This document shows positions 1-9,447 of a DNA stretch of 64,000 bases, in pieces. Location of the stretch: positions 1 to 64,000 of the forward strand of contig NZ_JACSEU010000003.1 of the NCBI RefSeq assembly GCF_014334335.1, in the 5' to 3' direction. A model generated the notes under the pieces. It was not told the origin of the DNA. It made no database searches and was given only the letters and a program-made list of their open reading frames with translations. Position 1 is the first letter of the stretch. Each line of letters opens with the position of its first letter. This stretch comes from Treponema sp. Marseille-Q3903. GTDB lineage: Bacteria > Spirochaetota > Spirochaetia > Treponematales > Treponemataceae. A program made the translations under genes and the position numbers.

Positions 1-121
1 CAACCCATTTTTTTAATGTAAATGGACTGATACCATACTCATTTGCAATCTTGAAATATCCGCCTTTACCAGCCAGATAATCAGAAATTGCTGCCGCTTT
101 TGTTGCAGGACTTGGTAACAT
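1..121 (-). CDS. IS3-type transposase OrfA-like, N-terminal fragment (runs off window)
   Basis: The first 40 codons of a minus-strand gene start at ATG 121 and leave the window at base 1. The peptide opens MLPSPATKAAAISDYLAGKG and continues into a segment with a helix-turn-helix pattern (KIANEYGISPFTLKKWV). This resembles the amino-terminal HTH of IS3-family OrfA proteins, which bind the element's ends. A possible Shine-Dalgarno, GGAG, lies just upstream of the ATG. Only the start is visible, so it cannot be told whether the element is complete. It could also be another HTH protein of the same fold. Confidence 0.55.
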   Translation of the reverse strand, partial: MLPSPATKAAAISDYLAGKGGYFKIANEYGISPFTLKKWV

Positions 122-200
122 AAAAACTCCTTGCAAAAAGCGTCACCCGTAATTGGGTTCAGTACTTTTTTGACCGTAACCTTATTTGGGGTTCACCGAT
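122..200 (-). mobile_element. possible insertion-sequence end upstream of the transposase fragment
   Basis: Read on the minus strand, the stretch before the transposase ATG contains TGAACCCCAAATAAGG (about 183-198) and then GTACTGAACCC. Many IS3-family ends begin TG and contain runs such as CTGAACCCC. This would put the IS boundary near base 198. The other end is outside the window and no target duplication can be checked. Bases 200-310 up to the tcdA stop show no further gene. Confidence 0.3.
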
Positions 201-310
201 TAAAAATAGCAACGTTAACGGGGTTCTGACCATTCTGACCAATTCAATCACGGAAGCCAAATTTATGACATTTTTTAATGAGTATTCTGTCGACTGATGC
301 TGGTTATCAA

Positions 311-1015
311 TTACATTATTTTTATCAGATCTTTAATGATTTCTCCTGCAATTATCAATCCCATAACAGAAGGAACAAACGCAATGCTGCCGGGAACCGG
401 TTCCGAATCGGGACTGTTTTTGACCGGGCTCAGCGCCGGTTCTGTTGAAAAAACAACTTTCACATCTTCGATTTTTCTTTTTTTACATTCGTGCCGAATA
501 ACCCTTGCAAGAGGACAAACAGAAGTTTGAAAAATATCAGCGACGCGAAACTTTGTGGGATCTGTTTTGTTTCCTGCCCCCATACTTGAAATTATTTTCG
601 TCCCTGATTTTTTTGCTTGTAAAATAAGTTGGATTTTTGCAGTCACCGTATCTATCGCATCGGCAACATAATCGTATTTGGAAAAATCAAACTGGTGACA
701 GTTTTCCGGAAGATAAAAACATTTGTAAACATTGACTTCAGCATCAGGATTGATGTCGAGAATTCGCTCTTTCATGACATCGACTTTATATTTTCCGATT
801 GTTGAATGGGTCGCTATGATTTGACGATTTATGTTTGTAAGTGAAACAATGTCGTTGTCTATGATATCGATATGCTGAATTCCTGAACGAACAAGGGCTT
901 CGACTACATACCCCCCTACCCCTCCGATTCCAAAAACGGCGATTCGGGCAGCCTGTAAAATGTCCATCGCTTCTTTGCCAATGATTAGTTCTGTCCTTAA
1001 AAATTGATTCAACAT
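311..1015 (-). CDS. tcdA: tRNA threonylcarbamoyladenosine dehydratase (ThiF/E1-like)
   Basis: This 234-residue protein has the ThiF/MoeB/E1 fold. An ATP-binding Rossmann motif GIGGVGG sits at residues 29-35, followed by the acidic strand end IDIIDND and the SMGAGNKTDP segment typical of TcdA (YgdL/CsdL). The family uses ATP to dehydrate N6-threonylcarbamoyladenosine at position 37 of ANN-decoding tRNAs to the cyclic form. Length matches the usual 230-270 residues. The start is ATG at 1015; no strong Shine-Dalgarno is seen. It is followed by the possible IS end. Assignment within the ThiF superfamily rests on remembered motif order. Confidence 0.85.
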   Translation of the reverse strand: MLNQFLRTELIIGKEAMDILQAARIAVFGIGGVGGYVVEALVRSGIQHIDIIDNDIVSLTNINRQIIATHSTIGKYKVDVMKERILDINPDAEVNVYKCFYLPENCHQFDFSKYDYVADAIDTVTAKIQLILQAKKSGTKIISSMGAGNKTDPTKFRVADIFQTSVCPLARVIRHECKKRKIEDVKVVFSTEPALSPVKNSPDSEPVPGSIAFVPSVMGLIIAGEIIKDLIKIM

Positions 1016-1079
1016 AATGGTCGCCTGCTGATTTCGCTTTTTGTTTTTTTATAGATTAATATTCTTTTTTCTGTATTTT

Positions 1080-1850
1080 CTATTTATAGATAAGTTCACA
1101 TTCAAAAGAACGTTCGCCGTCCGAAGCAATTTTACCTTCAACAAGAATTTTATTTTCTTCGTTGTTGAAAAAAGCGTTCACCTGCATAGTATCATCTTTG
1201 CGAATTTCTTTGCAAAAGTTTAATCTGAAGTCAGTAATTTCCTTTGACTGGTACTGCTCAGGAAGATAATCGATTGCAAAGTTGATATATTTTGAATTTG
1301 TGAGATGATTGTTTCCGTCAATCATTGAATAAATAATTTTCTGATCTGAAAGATGGACGAGTTTTTCGGGAAATTTTATTCTGCCTGGTTTTGCACATTC
1401 CTCTCGTGTCTCGACATCTGATTTTGCAAGAAATTCGAACCTGTTCGGAAATACAACTGCCCTTGTTTTGGGCTCAACAATCACCCACAGACTTTTTCCG
1501 ACGATTAAAAGCTGATTGGACTTTGAATCTTTGAATTCATAACAGCGCATCAGTTGCGGACCTTCAGGTTTTTCTTCGCGAACGGAAATAGTTATCACAT
1601 CGTTTTCTTTTGGTAAATCATAGATATGAAAGCTTGAACGGGAAACCATCTGGGCATACCCGTGTTCTACCAAAAAATCGCGATCATATCCACGCTGCGT
1701 ATACAACTCTGTAACGTAATCGGAACAATACTGCATAACTTCAGAAAGATGAAGTCGTTTATCCGGCCCACACTGCCCAAACAAAATTTTTTTTTCATTC
1801 AGCAATGTGATTCCATCGTCCAAAAGTTCAGACTTGTACTCTTTTATCAT
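1080..1850 (-). CDS. acyl-ACP thioesterase
   Basis: The 256-residue product has the tandem hot-dog layout of bacterial acyl-ACP thioesterases (PF01643). The first half carries RLHLSEVMQYCSDY and RSSFHIYDLP; the second half carries IYSMIDGNNHLTNSKYINFA, where the D-x-N-x-H pattern holds the catalytic Asn and His. The enzyme releases free fatty acids from acyl carrier protein in the cytoplasm. The open frame begins at a GTG, but the ATG at 1850 is preferred because GGGGTGAG precedes it. It follows an acyl-CoA synthetase gene by 20 bases on the same strand, so the pair probably makes and reactivates fatty acids. Confidence 0.85.
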   Translation of the reverse strand: MIKEYKSELLDDGITLLNEKKILFGQCGPDKRLHLSEVMQYCSDYVTELYTQRGYDRDFLVEHGYAQMVSRSSFHIYDLPKENDVITISVREEKPEGPQLMRCYEFKDSKSNQLLIVGKSLWVIVEPKTRAVVFPNRFEFLAKSDVETREECAKPGRIKFPEKLVHLSDQKIIYSMIDGNNHLTNSKYINFAIDYLPEQYQSKEITDFRLNFCKEIRKDDTMQVNAFFNNEENKILVEGKIASDGERSFECELIYK

Positions 1851-1870
1851 TCTCACCCCGCAATTCCTCG

Positions 1871-3577
1871 CTAAAAATCTTGCTTTATTTTATCGAGATC
1901 TTTCCCTTTGTCTTTTTCGCGAATTTCAACACGCCTGATTTTGCCGGATATTGTCTTTGGTAATTCCTTAACAAATTCATAGATTCGCGGGCATTTATAC
2001 ATTGCTGTATTTTCTTTTGCAAAGTTCGACATTATCAATTCCATCTCTTTCGGCTCTTTGTCTGCGTAATCTGCTGAAAGAACAATCGTTGCTTTTACAG
2101 CCATGCCGCGTTTAGGATCCTCTACACCTGTGACAGCACATTCCAATACCGCTGGGTGCTTTTGAAGGATAGATTCAACTTCGAACGGACTGATTCTGTA
2201 TCCGGATGATTTTATGATATCATCTTTTCGTCCGACAAACCAAACATAACCGTCCTCGTCCATATAGACATTGTCATTTGTATGATAGACGCCCCCGTCG
2301 AACGCTTCGGCAGTCAATGATATGTCTTTATGATAACCCATCAAAAGTCCAAAAGGGCGACCATCTTCGATATGGATGCAAAGTTCCCCAATTTCCCCAT
2401 TAGGAACAGGTTTTCCGTTCGGGTTTAAAACTTCTATTTTATATAGGGGATTCGGTTTTCCCATTGACCCCGGACGGACGGGAGCATAATCCATAAAATT
2501 TCCACAGATGATTGTTGACTCTGTCTGCCCATACCCTTCATAAATCTTTTTGCCTGTTTTCTCAAGCCATTTTTCGTAGACTTCACCGTTCAAAGCTTCT
2601 CCGGCTGTGCTGAATCTTGTACATTTGCTCAAATCATATTTTGACAAATCCTGACGAACGAGGAAGCGATAAACTGTCGGCGGCGCACAGAAAGTTGTAA
2701 GCCCGTATTTTGAAATCATCTGAAGCATCTTATCAGGCTTGAGCATGTTCATATCGTAGACAAACTGTGCCGTACCGCAAATCCACTGGCCGTAAAGTTT
2801 GCCCCAAGTCGCTTTAGCCCACCCTGTCTCCGAAATTGTCAGATGAAGCCCATCATCTACAACTCCGTGCCAATATTTTGCAGTCATGATGTGTCCGATC
2901 GGATAAACAAAATCCTGCAAAACCATTTTTGGATAGCCTGATGTTCCCGATGTAAAGTACAAAAGCATCGGGTCTGTATTGTGGGTGGCTGCATCTCCTA
3001 CAGGACGAGGAAATTCCGGGTCGAGCGGTTCGCATTCTTTATGAAAATTAATCCACCCTTTTCTGTCCGGACCTACTGTAACTAAAAATTGCACAGTCGG
3101 AGATTTTGGCAATGCTTTTTCAATTTCTTCCTGAATATGAGGATTATCATAAGAGATGACCATTTTTACATCGGCAGCATTTGTTCGATATTCAATATCA
3201 GCCTGCAAAAGCTGATCTGTCGCAGGAATTACAATCGCCCCGATTCTGTGAAGAGCAGGCATCAAAATCCACCATTCATAGCGGCGGCGCAAAACAAGCA
3301 TCACAGTATCGCCTTTCTTAATTCCTTTAAGGGAAAGCCAATAAGCAGCTCTCTTTGATTCTCGAGAAATATCCGCAAATGAAAAATCAAGCGGTTCGTC
3401 ACTGTTATCATCAATCCAAAGCAAAGCGCGCTTATTCGGAGTCTCTTTTGCATAACGGTCGACAATATCATAGGCAAAATTAAAATTCTCAGGAGCTTTT
3501 AGTTTACAATTTTTAGAAAAATCTTCGTAATCTAAAAATTCTCTGTCTTCTACTAAAAATTCATGTGCAAGATTCAT
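1871..3577 (-). CDS. acyl-CoA synthetase, AMP-forming (medium-chain type)
   Basis: This 568-residue adenylate-forming enzyme shows the full motif set: phosphate loop LLYFTSGTSGYPKMV, the A5 motif EGYGQTESTI, the hinge GRKDDIIKSSGYRISPFEVE and the C-terminal PKTISGKIRR with the catalytic lysine. The layout resembles ACSM-type medium-chain acyl-CoA synthetases, which activate a carboxylic acid with ATP and then CoA. The acid cannot be read from sequence. ATG 3577 follows a good Shine-Dalgarno (GGAGG). The gene leads a two-gene unit with the downstream acyl-ACP thioesterase. Confidence 0.85.
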   Translation of the reverse strand: MNLAHEFLVEDREFLDYEDFSKNCKLKAPENFNFAYDIVDRYAKETPNKRALLWIDDNSDEPLDFSFADISRESKRAAYWLSLKGIKKGDTVMLVLRRRYEWWILMPALHRIGAIVIPATDQLLQADIEYRTNAADVKMVISYDNPHIQEEIEKALPKSPTVQFLVTVGPDRKGWINFHKECEPLDPEFPRPVGDAATHNTDPMLLYFTSGTSGYPKMVLQDFVYPIGHIMTAKYWHGVVDDGLHLTISETGWAKATWGKLYGQWICGTAQFVYDMNMLKPDKMLQMISKYGLTTFCAPPTVYRFLVRQDLSKYDLSKCTRFSTAGEALNGEVYEKWLEKTGKKIYEGYGQTESTIICGNFMDYAPVRPGSMGKPNPLYKIEVLNPNGKPVPNGEIGELCIHIEDGRPFGLLMGYHKDISLTAEAFDGGVYHTNDNVYMDEDGYVWFVGRKDDIIKSSGYRISPFEVESILQKHPAVLECAVTGVEDPKRGMAVKATIVLSADYADKEPKEMELIMSNFAKENTAMYKCPRIYEFVKELPKTISGKIRRVEIREKDKGKDLDKIKQDF

Positions 3578-3627
3578 GTTTGCCTCCTATCATCATTTTG
3601 CATATCATAGTAAAAATATATTTGATT

Positions 3628-3655
3628 ATTATGACACTTTCAGTTTTGTTGTCAA
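3628..3655 (-). promoter_or_regulatory. sigma-70-like promoter for the acyl-CoA synthetase unit
   Basis: On the minus strand TTGACA (3650-3655) is separated by 16 bases from CATAAT (3628-3633), which lies about 50 bases before the synthetase ATG. A short dyad, AGAAG-N6-CTTCT, lies just upstream. The rest of 3578-3764 shows nothing else. Confidence 0.6.
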
Positions 3656-3764
3656 GTTTGATAAAACTTCAGAAGATCACACTTCTATCGTTTTATTCTG
3701 CGCAAAAACCTTCGGCGGGATATTGAAATTATATAGTAAAGGATTTTTTTGTGTAAGTATTATT

Positions 3765-4430
3765 TTAGAATCGTAGACGATATTTTTTATATTCTTGCCG
3801 AATCCAGTTTTCAAACTCGCTCATACCGTCGCCAGTTTTTGCTGATACATGAAAAATCTCGATATTTGGATTAAGCGAGCGGACTCTTTTTTCACAAGCA
3901 AAAAAATCAAAATTAAAATAATCTTTTGTATCTATCTTTGTGATAACAAGTACATCGCTTTTTTGGAACATCAGCGGATATTTTAGAGGCTTGTCGTCTC
4001 CTTCTGGAACACTGAGAATCATTATGTTTCGTTCGGCTCCTGTATCAAATTCTGCCGGACAGATGAGATTTCCAACGTTTTCGAGAAATACAATGTTCAG
4101 ATTTTCGTTGCCCATCGCATTTATGGCTCGTTCTGTCATTCCAGCGTCCATGTGACACATCCCACCTGTATGTGCTTGGATTACTCGCGCGCCAAGCTTT
4201 TCGATTTTGGCAGCATCTACATCAGATGCGATGTCTGCTTCCATGACGCCGATTTTAAGTTCGCTTTTCATGTCGGTGATTACACATGAAAGCAATGTTG
4301 TTTTTCCTGAGCCAGGAGAAGACATCAGATTGAACATCAAAACACCGGCGGCTCTCATTTTTTCCCTAAGCGCATCCGCATCTTTATCGTTTGATTCTGT
4401 TACAGATCTATTGAGTTCAATTATTTTCAT
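3765..4430 (-). CDS. hypB: nickel-insertion GTPase HypB (copy 2)
   Basis: This 221-residue SIMIBI GTPase has P-loop PGSGKTT at residues 39-45, the metal site MCHMD (Cys92, His93), LENVGNLICP and the NKxD-like VITKID. HypB supplies Ni to NiFe hydrogenase, or in some bacteria to urease, in a GTP-dependent way with HypA. The His-rich and CxxCGC amino-terminal nickel-binding extensions of some HypB proteins are absent. ATG 4430 has a GGAG Shine-Dalgarno and overlaps the end of the upstream hypB by 14 bases, so the two are probably coupled in translation. It is the last gene of the operon. Confidence 0.88.
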   Translation of the reverse strand: MKIIELNRSVTESNDKDADALREKMRAAGVLMFNLMSSPGSGKTTLLSCVITDMKSELKIGVMEADIASDVDAAKIEKLGARVIQAHTGGMCHMDAGMTERAINAMGNENLNIVFLENVGNLICPAEFDTGAERNIMILSVPEGDDKPLKYPLMFQKSDVLVITKIDTKDYFNFDFFACEKRVRSLNPNIEIFHVSAKTGDGMSEFENWIRQEYKKYRLRF

Positions 4431-5112
4431 CGCTGTGCTCCTGCCGGAATGATTCTATTTCCAGTTCTAGCCAATTTATCCATTCGTCAAATCCTTCTCC
4501 GGTTTTTGCTGATACTGAAATCACTTTGATTTTTGGATTCAAAGCATTTACATATTTTCGACAGTTAGATTCGTCAAAATCAAACGCCGGTTTTACATCG
4601 ATTTTCCCAATCAGAAGAAGATCGCTTACCGTAAACATCAGCGGATATTTCAGAGGTTTGTCATCGCCTTCAGGGACACTGAGGATTGCAACCCTCTTAG
4701 CAGAACCGACATCGAATTCCGCCGGGCAGACAAGATTTCCGACGTTTTCGAGAAAGAGCACATCTATGTCAGCAAGTCCAAGTTTTTCAATTCCGCGTCG
4801 AGTCATATCTGCGTCCATGTGACACGAACCGCCTGTATGAAGCTGAATGACTTTTGCACCTGTTTTCTGAATTGTTGCAGCATCTACATCGCTATCAACA
4901 TCGGCTTCCATAACGCCAATCCGATATTTGTTTTTCAACGAGTTGATTGTTCGCACAAGAGTTGTCGTTTTTCCGGCTCCCGGAGAAGCCATGAGATTTA
5001 CCATAAATACTCTGCGAGATATTAAAAGGTTGCGAACTTCTGCCGCAACTTTATCGTTATCTGCAAGGATATTTTCTTTAGTTTCAAGGATGTCGTATTC
5101 TCTTTTGTTCAT
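4417..5112 (-). CDS. hypB: nickel-insertion GTPase HypB (copy 1)
   Basis: The 231-residue protein is a paralogue of the next gene. It has P-loop SPGAGKTT (residues 43-50), the metal-binding SCHMD (Cys97, His98), LENVGNLVCP and GKID. The two copies share most motif positions but differ in the termini and in the residue before the Cys, so this is an old duplication and not a recent one. It follows hypA by 17 bases. No hydrogenase or urease subunit is in the window, so the client is unknown; a heterodimeric HypB or two separate clients are both possible. Confidence 0.9.
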   Translation of the reverse strand: MNKREYDILETKENILADNDKVAAEVRNLLISRRVFMVNLMASPGAGKTTTLVRTINSLKNKYRIGVMEADVDSDVDAATIQKTGAKVIQLHTGGSCHMDADMTRRGIEKLGLADIDVLFLENVGNLVCPAEFDVGSAKRVAILSVPEGDDKPLKYPLMFTVSDLLLIGKIDVKPAFDFDESNCRKYVNALNPKIKVISVSAKTGEGFDEWINWLELEIESFRQEHSDENN

Positions 5113-5129
5113 ATATCAGCCTTCCGTTA

Positions 5130-5480
5130 TCAGCCTTCTGGAACTTCAATTTCTTTAATTAAAAATTCATTTCCCTGCATGAGCCAAGTCTTATCGCTTT
5201 TGCAATGCGGACAAATTTTTGCGTACTTCACTGTTTCATAAGTTTTACCGCAGGAATCGCAATATGTCACTGCCGGTATTCTTTCAATTTGAATTTCTGC
5301 ATCTTTTAGAATAGGCTCTCGTTTTATCGCCCACTTCCAACAATCTGTCAGGTACTGCGGGATCACTGTAGAGACTTCGCCCAATTTGATGGTCACCTTC
5401 CTAATCTCGTCGAGATTATTTTCAGCGGCCACCACTTTGAGATCATCTATTATCTTAAAAACAACTCCAAGCTCGTGCAT
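5130..5480 (-). CDS. hypA: nickel metallochaperone HypA
   Basis: This 116-residue protein starts MHE, the conserved amino-terminal nickel ligand set. It carries the zinc site CDSC (Cys74, Cys77) and CPHC (Cys90, Cys93) in its carboxy-terminal half. Length equals the family's usual 110-120 residues. HypA docks on the target apo-enzyme and receives nickel from HypB. It lies 9 bases after the Fe-S flavoprotein gene and 17 bases before the first hypB, all on one strand. Confidence 0.93.
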   Translation of the reverse strand: MHELGVVFKIIDDLKVVAAENNLDEIRKVTIKLGEVSTVIPQYLTDCWKWAIKREPILKDAEIQIERIPAVTYCDSCGKTYETVKYAKICPHCKSDKTWLMQGNEFLIKEIEVPEG

Positions 5481-5489
5481 TGTTTTACA

Positions 5490-8294
5490 CTACTCGTCGT
5501 CTTTTTTAGGGTTTTTCTTCTTTTTTGAAAACTTTATTTTAATTGCCTGTTTTGCAGCATAAGGAAGAATATATTTCATCTTATCTTCGCTTCGGCGCAT
5601 AACTGAGCATTCAGGATTGTCGCGGAACAGATGGATTGCGTCAAATTCGCACTTGGTTGTACAAACTCCGCAGCCTACGCAGTGATTTGTGTCAACAACG
5701 CTCGCTCCACAGCTCAAACAACGCGCTGTCTCTTTTTTGACTTGTGCTTCTGTAAACACAAGTTTTGCGTCGCGGAAGCTCTTTGGAGCGACTCCTGCTT
5801 TAGTTCCGGGAATCTGACGGCTGGAATTATCATAGCTTTCAACTAAGATATCGTCTTTGTTGAGTTCAACATAATCGTTCTGGTTGCGCCCGATTGTAAG
5901 AGATGTGTGCGGTTGTACGAAACGGTGAATTGAAATTGCACCTTCTTTTCCTGCGGCGATCGCATCGATTGCAAATTTAGGACCGGTGTAAACGTCCCCG
6001 CCGACAAAAATATCCGGTTCTGCCGTCTGATAAGTTTTTGGATCTGCAACAGCACCGTTTCCTCGTCCGAGTTGAACTTTTGAGCCTTTGAGTAAGTCTC
6101 CCCACAAAATGCTCTGCCCAACCGCTAGCACAATATGGCGGCAATCGACTTTTATTGTATCATTCTCATCATATTTAGGATTAAAACGACCGGTTGCGTC
6201 TTTTACAGAAACGCATTTTTTAAATACGATTCCGCTCACATTTCCGTCTTTATCTTTGATGATTTCTTTTGGTCCCCAACCGCACCTGATTTCAACTCCA
6301 TCTTCTTCAGCTTCGGCAACTTCGTTATCTGAAGCCGGCATAATGTCGCGACCTTCAAGACAGATTTGAGTGACTTTTGGAGCACCTGCTCGGATTGCCC
6401 CACGCGAACAGTCAATTGCAACATTTCCTCCGCCAACTACAACAACATCTCCATAAAAGTCGTATTTTTCGTTTGCGTTTATTTCTTTGAGGAAATCTAC
6501 GGCAGTTGAAATGCCTTTTGCATCTTCGCCGGGAACATTTACAGAACGTCCGCCCTGACATCCGATTGCGATGTAGAACGCTTTGTACCCTTGCGCCCTC
6601 AGCTCATCGAGAGTGACGTCTTTACCAACTTCAATGCCGGTTTTGATTTCTACTCCCATGGCTCGGATAATGTCTATTTCCGCTTCAACTACATTCTTTT
6701 CCAGTTTGTATGATGGGATTCCATATACAAGCATTCCTCCCGGTTTTTTATTTTTTTCAAATACGGTAGGAGTATAGCCTTTTTCTGCAAGATAGAATGC
6801 GCAAGACAAACCGGCAGGACCTGCTCCGATAATTGCAACTTTATCTGCACTGAAATCGCCATCTACACGCGGAATTACCTTTTCTGGAATGTAACGAGTT
6901 TCTGCGTTCAAGTCTTGCATTGCAATGAATTTTTTTACTTCATCGATTGCCAGAGCCTGGTCTATTGTGCCTCGAGTACAAGCGTCTTCGCAACGGCGGT
7001 TACAAATATGACCGCAGATAGCAGGAAGCGGATTGTTCTTTTTGATGAGCGCCAACGCTTCTTTATAGCGTCCCTGCGAAGCCATTTTTAAATATCCCTG
7101 AACTGCGATGTGTGCAGGGCAAGCTGTTTTACATGGGGCTGTCCCTGTTCTATAAGATTCAATTCTGTTGTGATCGCGGTAATCCCAATCCCAGTCAGCT
7201 TCTGACCACTTTTTATCTGAAGGCAAGAGGTGTTTTGGATATTCAACAGAAGAGCCGTCTTTTTTACACAATTTTTGACCGAGTTTTACAGCACCCGCCG
7301 GACAATATTCAACACAACGACCGCAAGCCACACAATTATTTTTGTCCACTTTTGCAACATAAGACGAGCGAGACAAATTCGGTGTATTGAATAAAAGCGA
7401 TGTACGAAGAGCATAACAAACATTTACGTTACAGTTACAGATGGCAAAGATTTTGTTTTCACCATCGATGTTTGTAATCTGGTGAACAAATCCGTTGTCT
7501 TCCGCTCTTTTGAAAATATCCAACGCCTCTTCTCGAGTGATATATACGCCACCTTTGTTTGTTTCTACGACATAGTCTGCCATATCACCGACAGCGATAC
7601 ACCATCCGTCTTCTACGTCTCCACAGCCTTCTTCAAAAGTTTTGCGGCTGCACCTGCACGAACAAGGAGATTTTGCATATTTTCCATCGTATTTATCGAG
7701 CCAATGAGATATTTTTTCTACACTAATCGCTTCGTTGTTCATCTCAATAGCTTTTTCAACAGGAATAACATGCATACCGATACCGGCTCCTCCTGGAGGA
7801 ACAATTTTTGTAACCTTTTCAAGAGGGAGGCGCGTCATGTGTTCGAAGAAAAGCCCAAGTTGCGGATTCTCTTCGATCAAATCCTTATTCATATTGGAGA
7901 ACTCGCCCGAACCGGGCACGAACATTGGAAGCACATACTGTTTTTCACGCTTAGGGTTTTCGTAGTTCCATTCAATCAAGCCTGTCCACGACATGTGGTC
8001 TAACATCTTCTGAAGTTTTTCAGGTTCGATTTTCGAGATTTTTTTAAGCTGCTCGAATGTTTTCGGTTTACGAATTCCGCCAAATTTTAAAGCCAATTCA
8101 GCTTCTTCGTCTGTGCATAGACAGCAAAGAGCCCAGTATTCCGGATCATCTTTTGTAATTTTATGTAATCCAAGTTTGATCGGGACACGGTCGGTTATCA
8201 TCTTTCCGAGTTTTACAATCGACTCTCTCATCGGTCCATCTACATTTGCATTTTCAGGACGAAGAGGGTAATGCGGATCACCTTTTGCTTCCAT
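5490..8294 (-). CDS. multi-cluster Fe-S / FAD pyridine-nucleotide oxidoreductase (GltD/NfnB-like core)
   Basis: This 934-residue protein appears modular. A helical, winged-helix-like start is followed by a Cys-rich part (SPCSCRCSRKTFEEGCG, AICNCNVNVC) and a ferredoxin motif CVACGRCVEYCP. Then comes a GltD-like module: CKTACPAHI and CGHICNRRCEDACTRG, an FAD Rossmann GAGPAGLSCAFYL and an NAD(P)H site VVGGGNVAID. A carboxy-terminal ferredoxin (CVGCGVCTTKCEFDAI) and a Lys-rich tail close it. Such proteins pass electrons between NAD(P)H and Fe-S or ferredoxin partners; the partner here is unknown. ATG 8294 has a TAGGAG Shine-Dalgarno. It sits between the DUF5692 and hypA genes, which suggests linkage to a nickel redox enzyme coded elsewhere. 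Confidence 0.8.
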   Translation of the reverse strand: MEAKGDPHYPLRPENANVDGPMRESIVKLGKMITDRVPIKLGLHKITKDDPEYWALCCLCTDEEAELALKFGGIRKPKTFEQLKKISKIEPEKLQKMLDHMSWTGLIEWNYENPKREKQYVLPMFVPGSGEFSNMNKDLIEENPQLGLFFEHMTRLPLEKVTKIVPPGGAGIGMHVIPVEKAIEMNNEAISVEKISHWLDKYDGKYAKSPCSCRCSRKTFEEGCGDVEDGWCIAVGDMADYVVETNKGGVYITREEALDIFKRAEDNGFVHQITNIDGENKIFAICNCNVNVCYALRTSLLFNTPNLSRSSYVAKVDKNNCVACGRCVEYCPAGAVKLGQKLCKKDGSSVEYPKHLLPSDKKWSEADWDWDYRDHNRIESYRTGTAPCKTACPAHIAVQGYLKMASQGRYKEALALIKKNNPLPAICGHICNRRCEDACTRGTIDQALAIDEVKKFIAMQDLNAETRYIPEKVIPRVDGDFSADKVAIIGAGPAGLSCAFYLAEKGYTPTVFEKNKKPGGMLVYGIPSYKLEKNVVEAEIDIIRAMGVEIKTGIEVGKDVTLDELRAQGYKAFYIAIGCQGGRSVNVPGEDAKGISTAVDFLKEINANEKYDFYGDVVVVGGGNVAIDCSRGAIRAGAPKVTQICLEGRDIMPASDNEVAEAEEDGVEIRCGWGPKEIIKDKDGNVSGIVFKKCVSVKDATGRFNPKYDENDTIKVDCRHIVLAVGQSILWGDLLKGSKVQLGRGNGAVADPKTYQTAEPDIFVGGDVYTGPKFAIDAIAAGKEGAISIHRFVQPHTSLTIGRNQNDYVELNKDDILVESYDNSSRQIPGTKAGVAPKSFRDAKLVFTEAQVKKETARCLSCGASVVDTNHCVGCGVCTTKCEFDAIHLFRDNPECSVMRRSEDKMKYILPYAAKQAIKIKFSKKKKNPKKDDE

Positions 8295-8335
8295 AGTTCT
8301 TGCTCCTATATGAATTAATTGATTATACTTTTAGA

Positions 8336-9427
8336 CTACTCTGCCCTAGCCATTGCCTCGTCAAAGTCTTTTGTTCCGCTCCAGATTTCGTTCTTATATG
8401 GATTTTTCTTCAATTCAACAGAACGCTTGATTATTGCAGTAAGAACGAGAACGTTGATGGCTATAGAGAGAACGGCTACGACCCCTTGTGCAGTCGGATG
8501 AGCTGTAATTCCCATCCTTGAGATTTCGGCAGCAACAGCAGAGCCGGTTGCATTTCCTGAGTTGTAAAGATTCATAGCAGAATTGTACATATCGAGTGCA
8601 GAGTGTGTGCCTGCGTTTCCGTATACAGTCGGAAGAACTCCAAAAGTTCTTGTCAACTGGAATGTCGGAACCACCTGAGCAAACATACACCAAACAGAAA
8701 GCGTAAATGCACGGTTCTGGATCCAACCACCTTTGTTCCAGAACATTGCAGCAAATGTCGGAGCGAGGAGCAATGCGAGTCCGCAGTACCAAGAGTGAGT
8801 CGGCAAATTCAAATATGTATATTCAAAGTTCCAAACGTCGTAAGCGATGATAAACAAGATTGTCATATCAGGCCAAAGCATATCTTGGCGTTTGTTTTTT
8901 GAAGAGTAAACACCCCACCATCCTGTCATACAGAATATATTGATAAGACCTGCAATACCGTTCAACAAGTTCCACCATCCGCCGTACAAGAATACGCCTT
9001 CGTTAGAAACCCACCAACCGCCATTCATTCCGCCTTTTGCTAGTGATTCAAAATCAGATACGACAGCGATTAAAATGTTAGCAGCAACAATTACAAACGG
9101 CCATGGCTTGAACCAATGTTTTGCTCCAATTCCCCATTTGTATTTTATCATGATAAAACCAATACAGCCGATTGTTGCAGCGTACAACTTGAAGTAATGG
9201 AACCAGCCACTCATATATTTAACTGTAAGATTTTCTTTTCCGCCAAAAAGACCGCTATTTGCAAGAATAAAATAAACAGTAAGAACCGCTGGAATAACCA
9301 TGAAAACTGCGATTCCGCCTATTTTTGTCCTGCGCCCGATTTCGTTTAAAACTATAAGCCCTATGAATACACAAAGCCAACCGATAAGCTGAGTGCCTGC
9401 CACTCCCGAATAAAGATTAAATAACAT
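8336..9427 (-). CDS. polytopic membrane protein, DUF5692-like
   Basis: The 363-residue product is almost wholly hydrophobic with about ten predicted membrane segments rich in Trp and Gly (for example WYCGLALLLAPTF and MFWNKGGWIQNRAF). I recall this pattern as the DUF5692 family, of no known function. The open frame could start at 9448, but the ATG at 9427 is preferred because GGAGG lies just before it. It is the first gene of the operon with the Fe-S flavoprotein, hypA and two hypB genes. A membrane anchor or ion-translocating partner of the flavoprotein is a guess only. Confidence 0.65.
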   Translation of the reverse strand: MLFNLYSGVAGTQLIGWLCVFIGLIVLNEIGRRTKIGGIAVFMVIPAVLTVYFILANSGLFGGKENLTVKYMSGWFHYFKLYAATIGCIGFIMIKYKWGIGAKHWFKPWPFVIVAANILIAVVSDFESLAKGGMNGGWWVSNEGVFLYGGWWNLLNGIAGLINIFCMTGWWGVYSSKNKRQDMLWPDMTILFIIAYDVWNFEYTYLNLPTHSWYCGLALLLAPTFAAMFWNKGGWIQNRAFTLSVWCMFAQVVPTFQLTRTFGVLPTVYGNAGTHSALDMYNSAMNLYNSGNATGSAVAAEISRMGITAHPTAQGVVAVLSIAINVLVLTAIIKRSVELKKNPYKNEIWSGTKDFDEAMARAE

Positions 9428-9447
9428 ATTTCCTCCTTTTTTTACCA

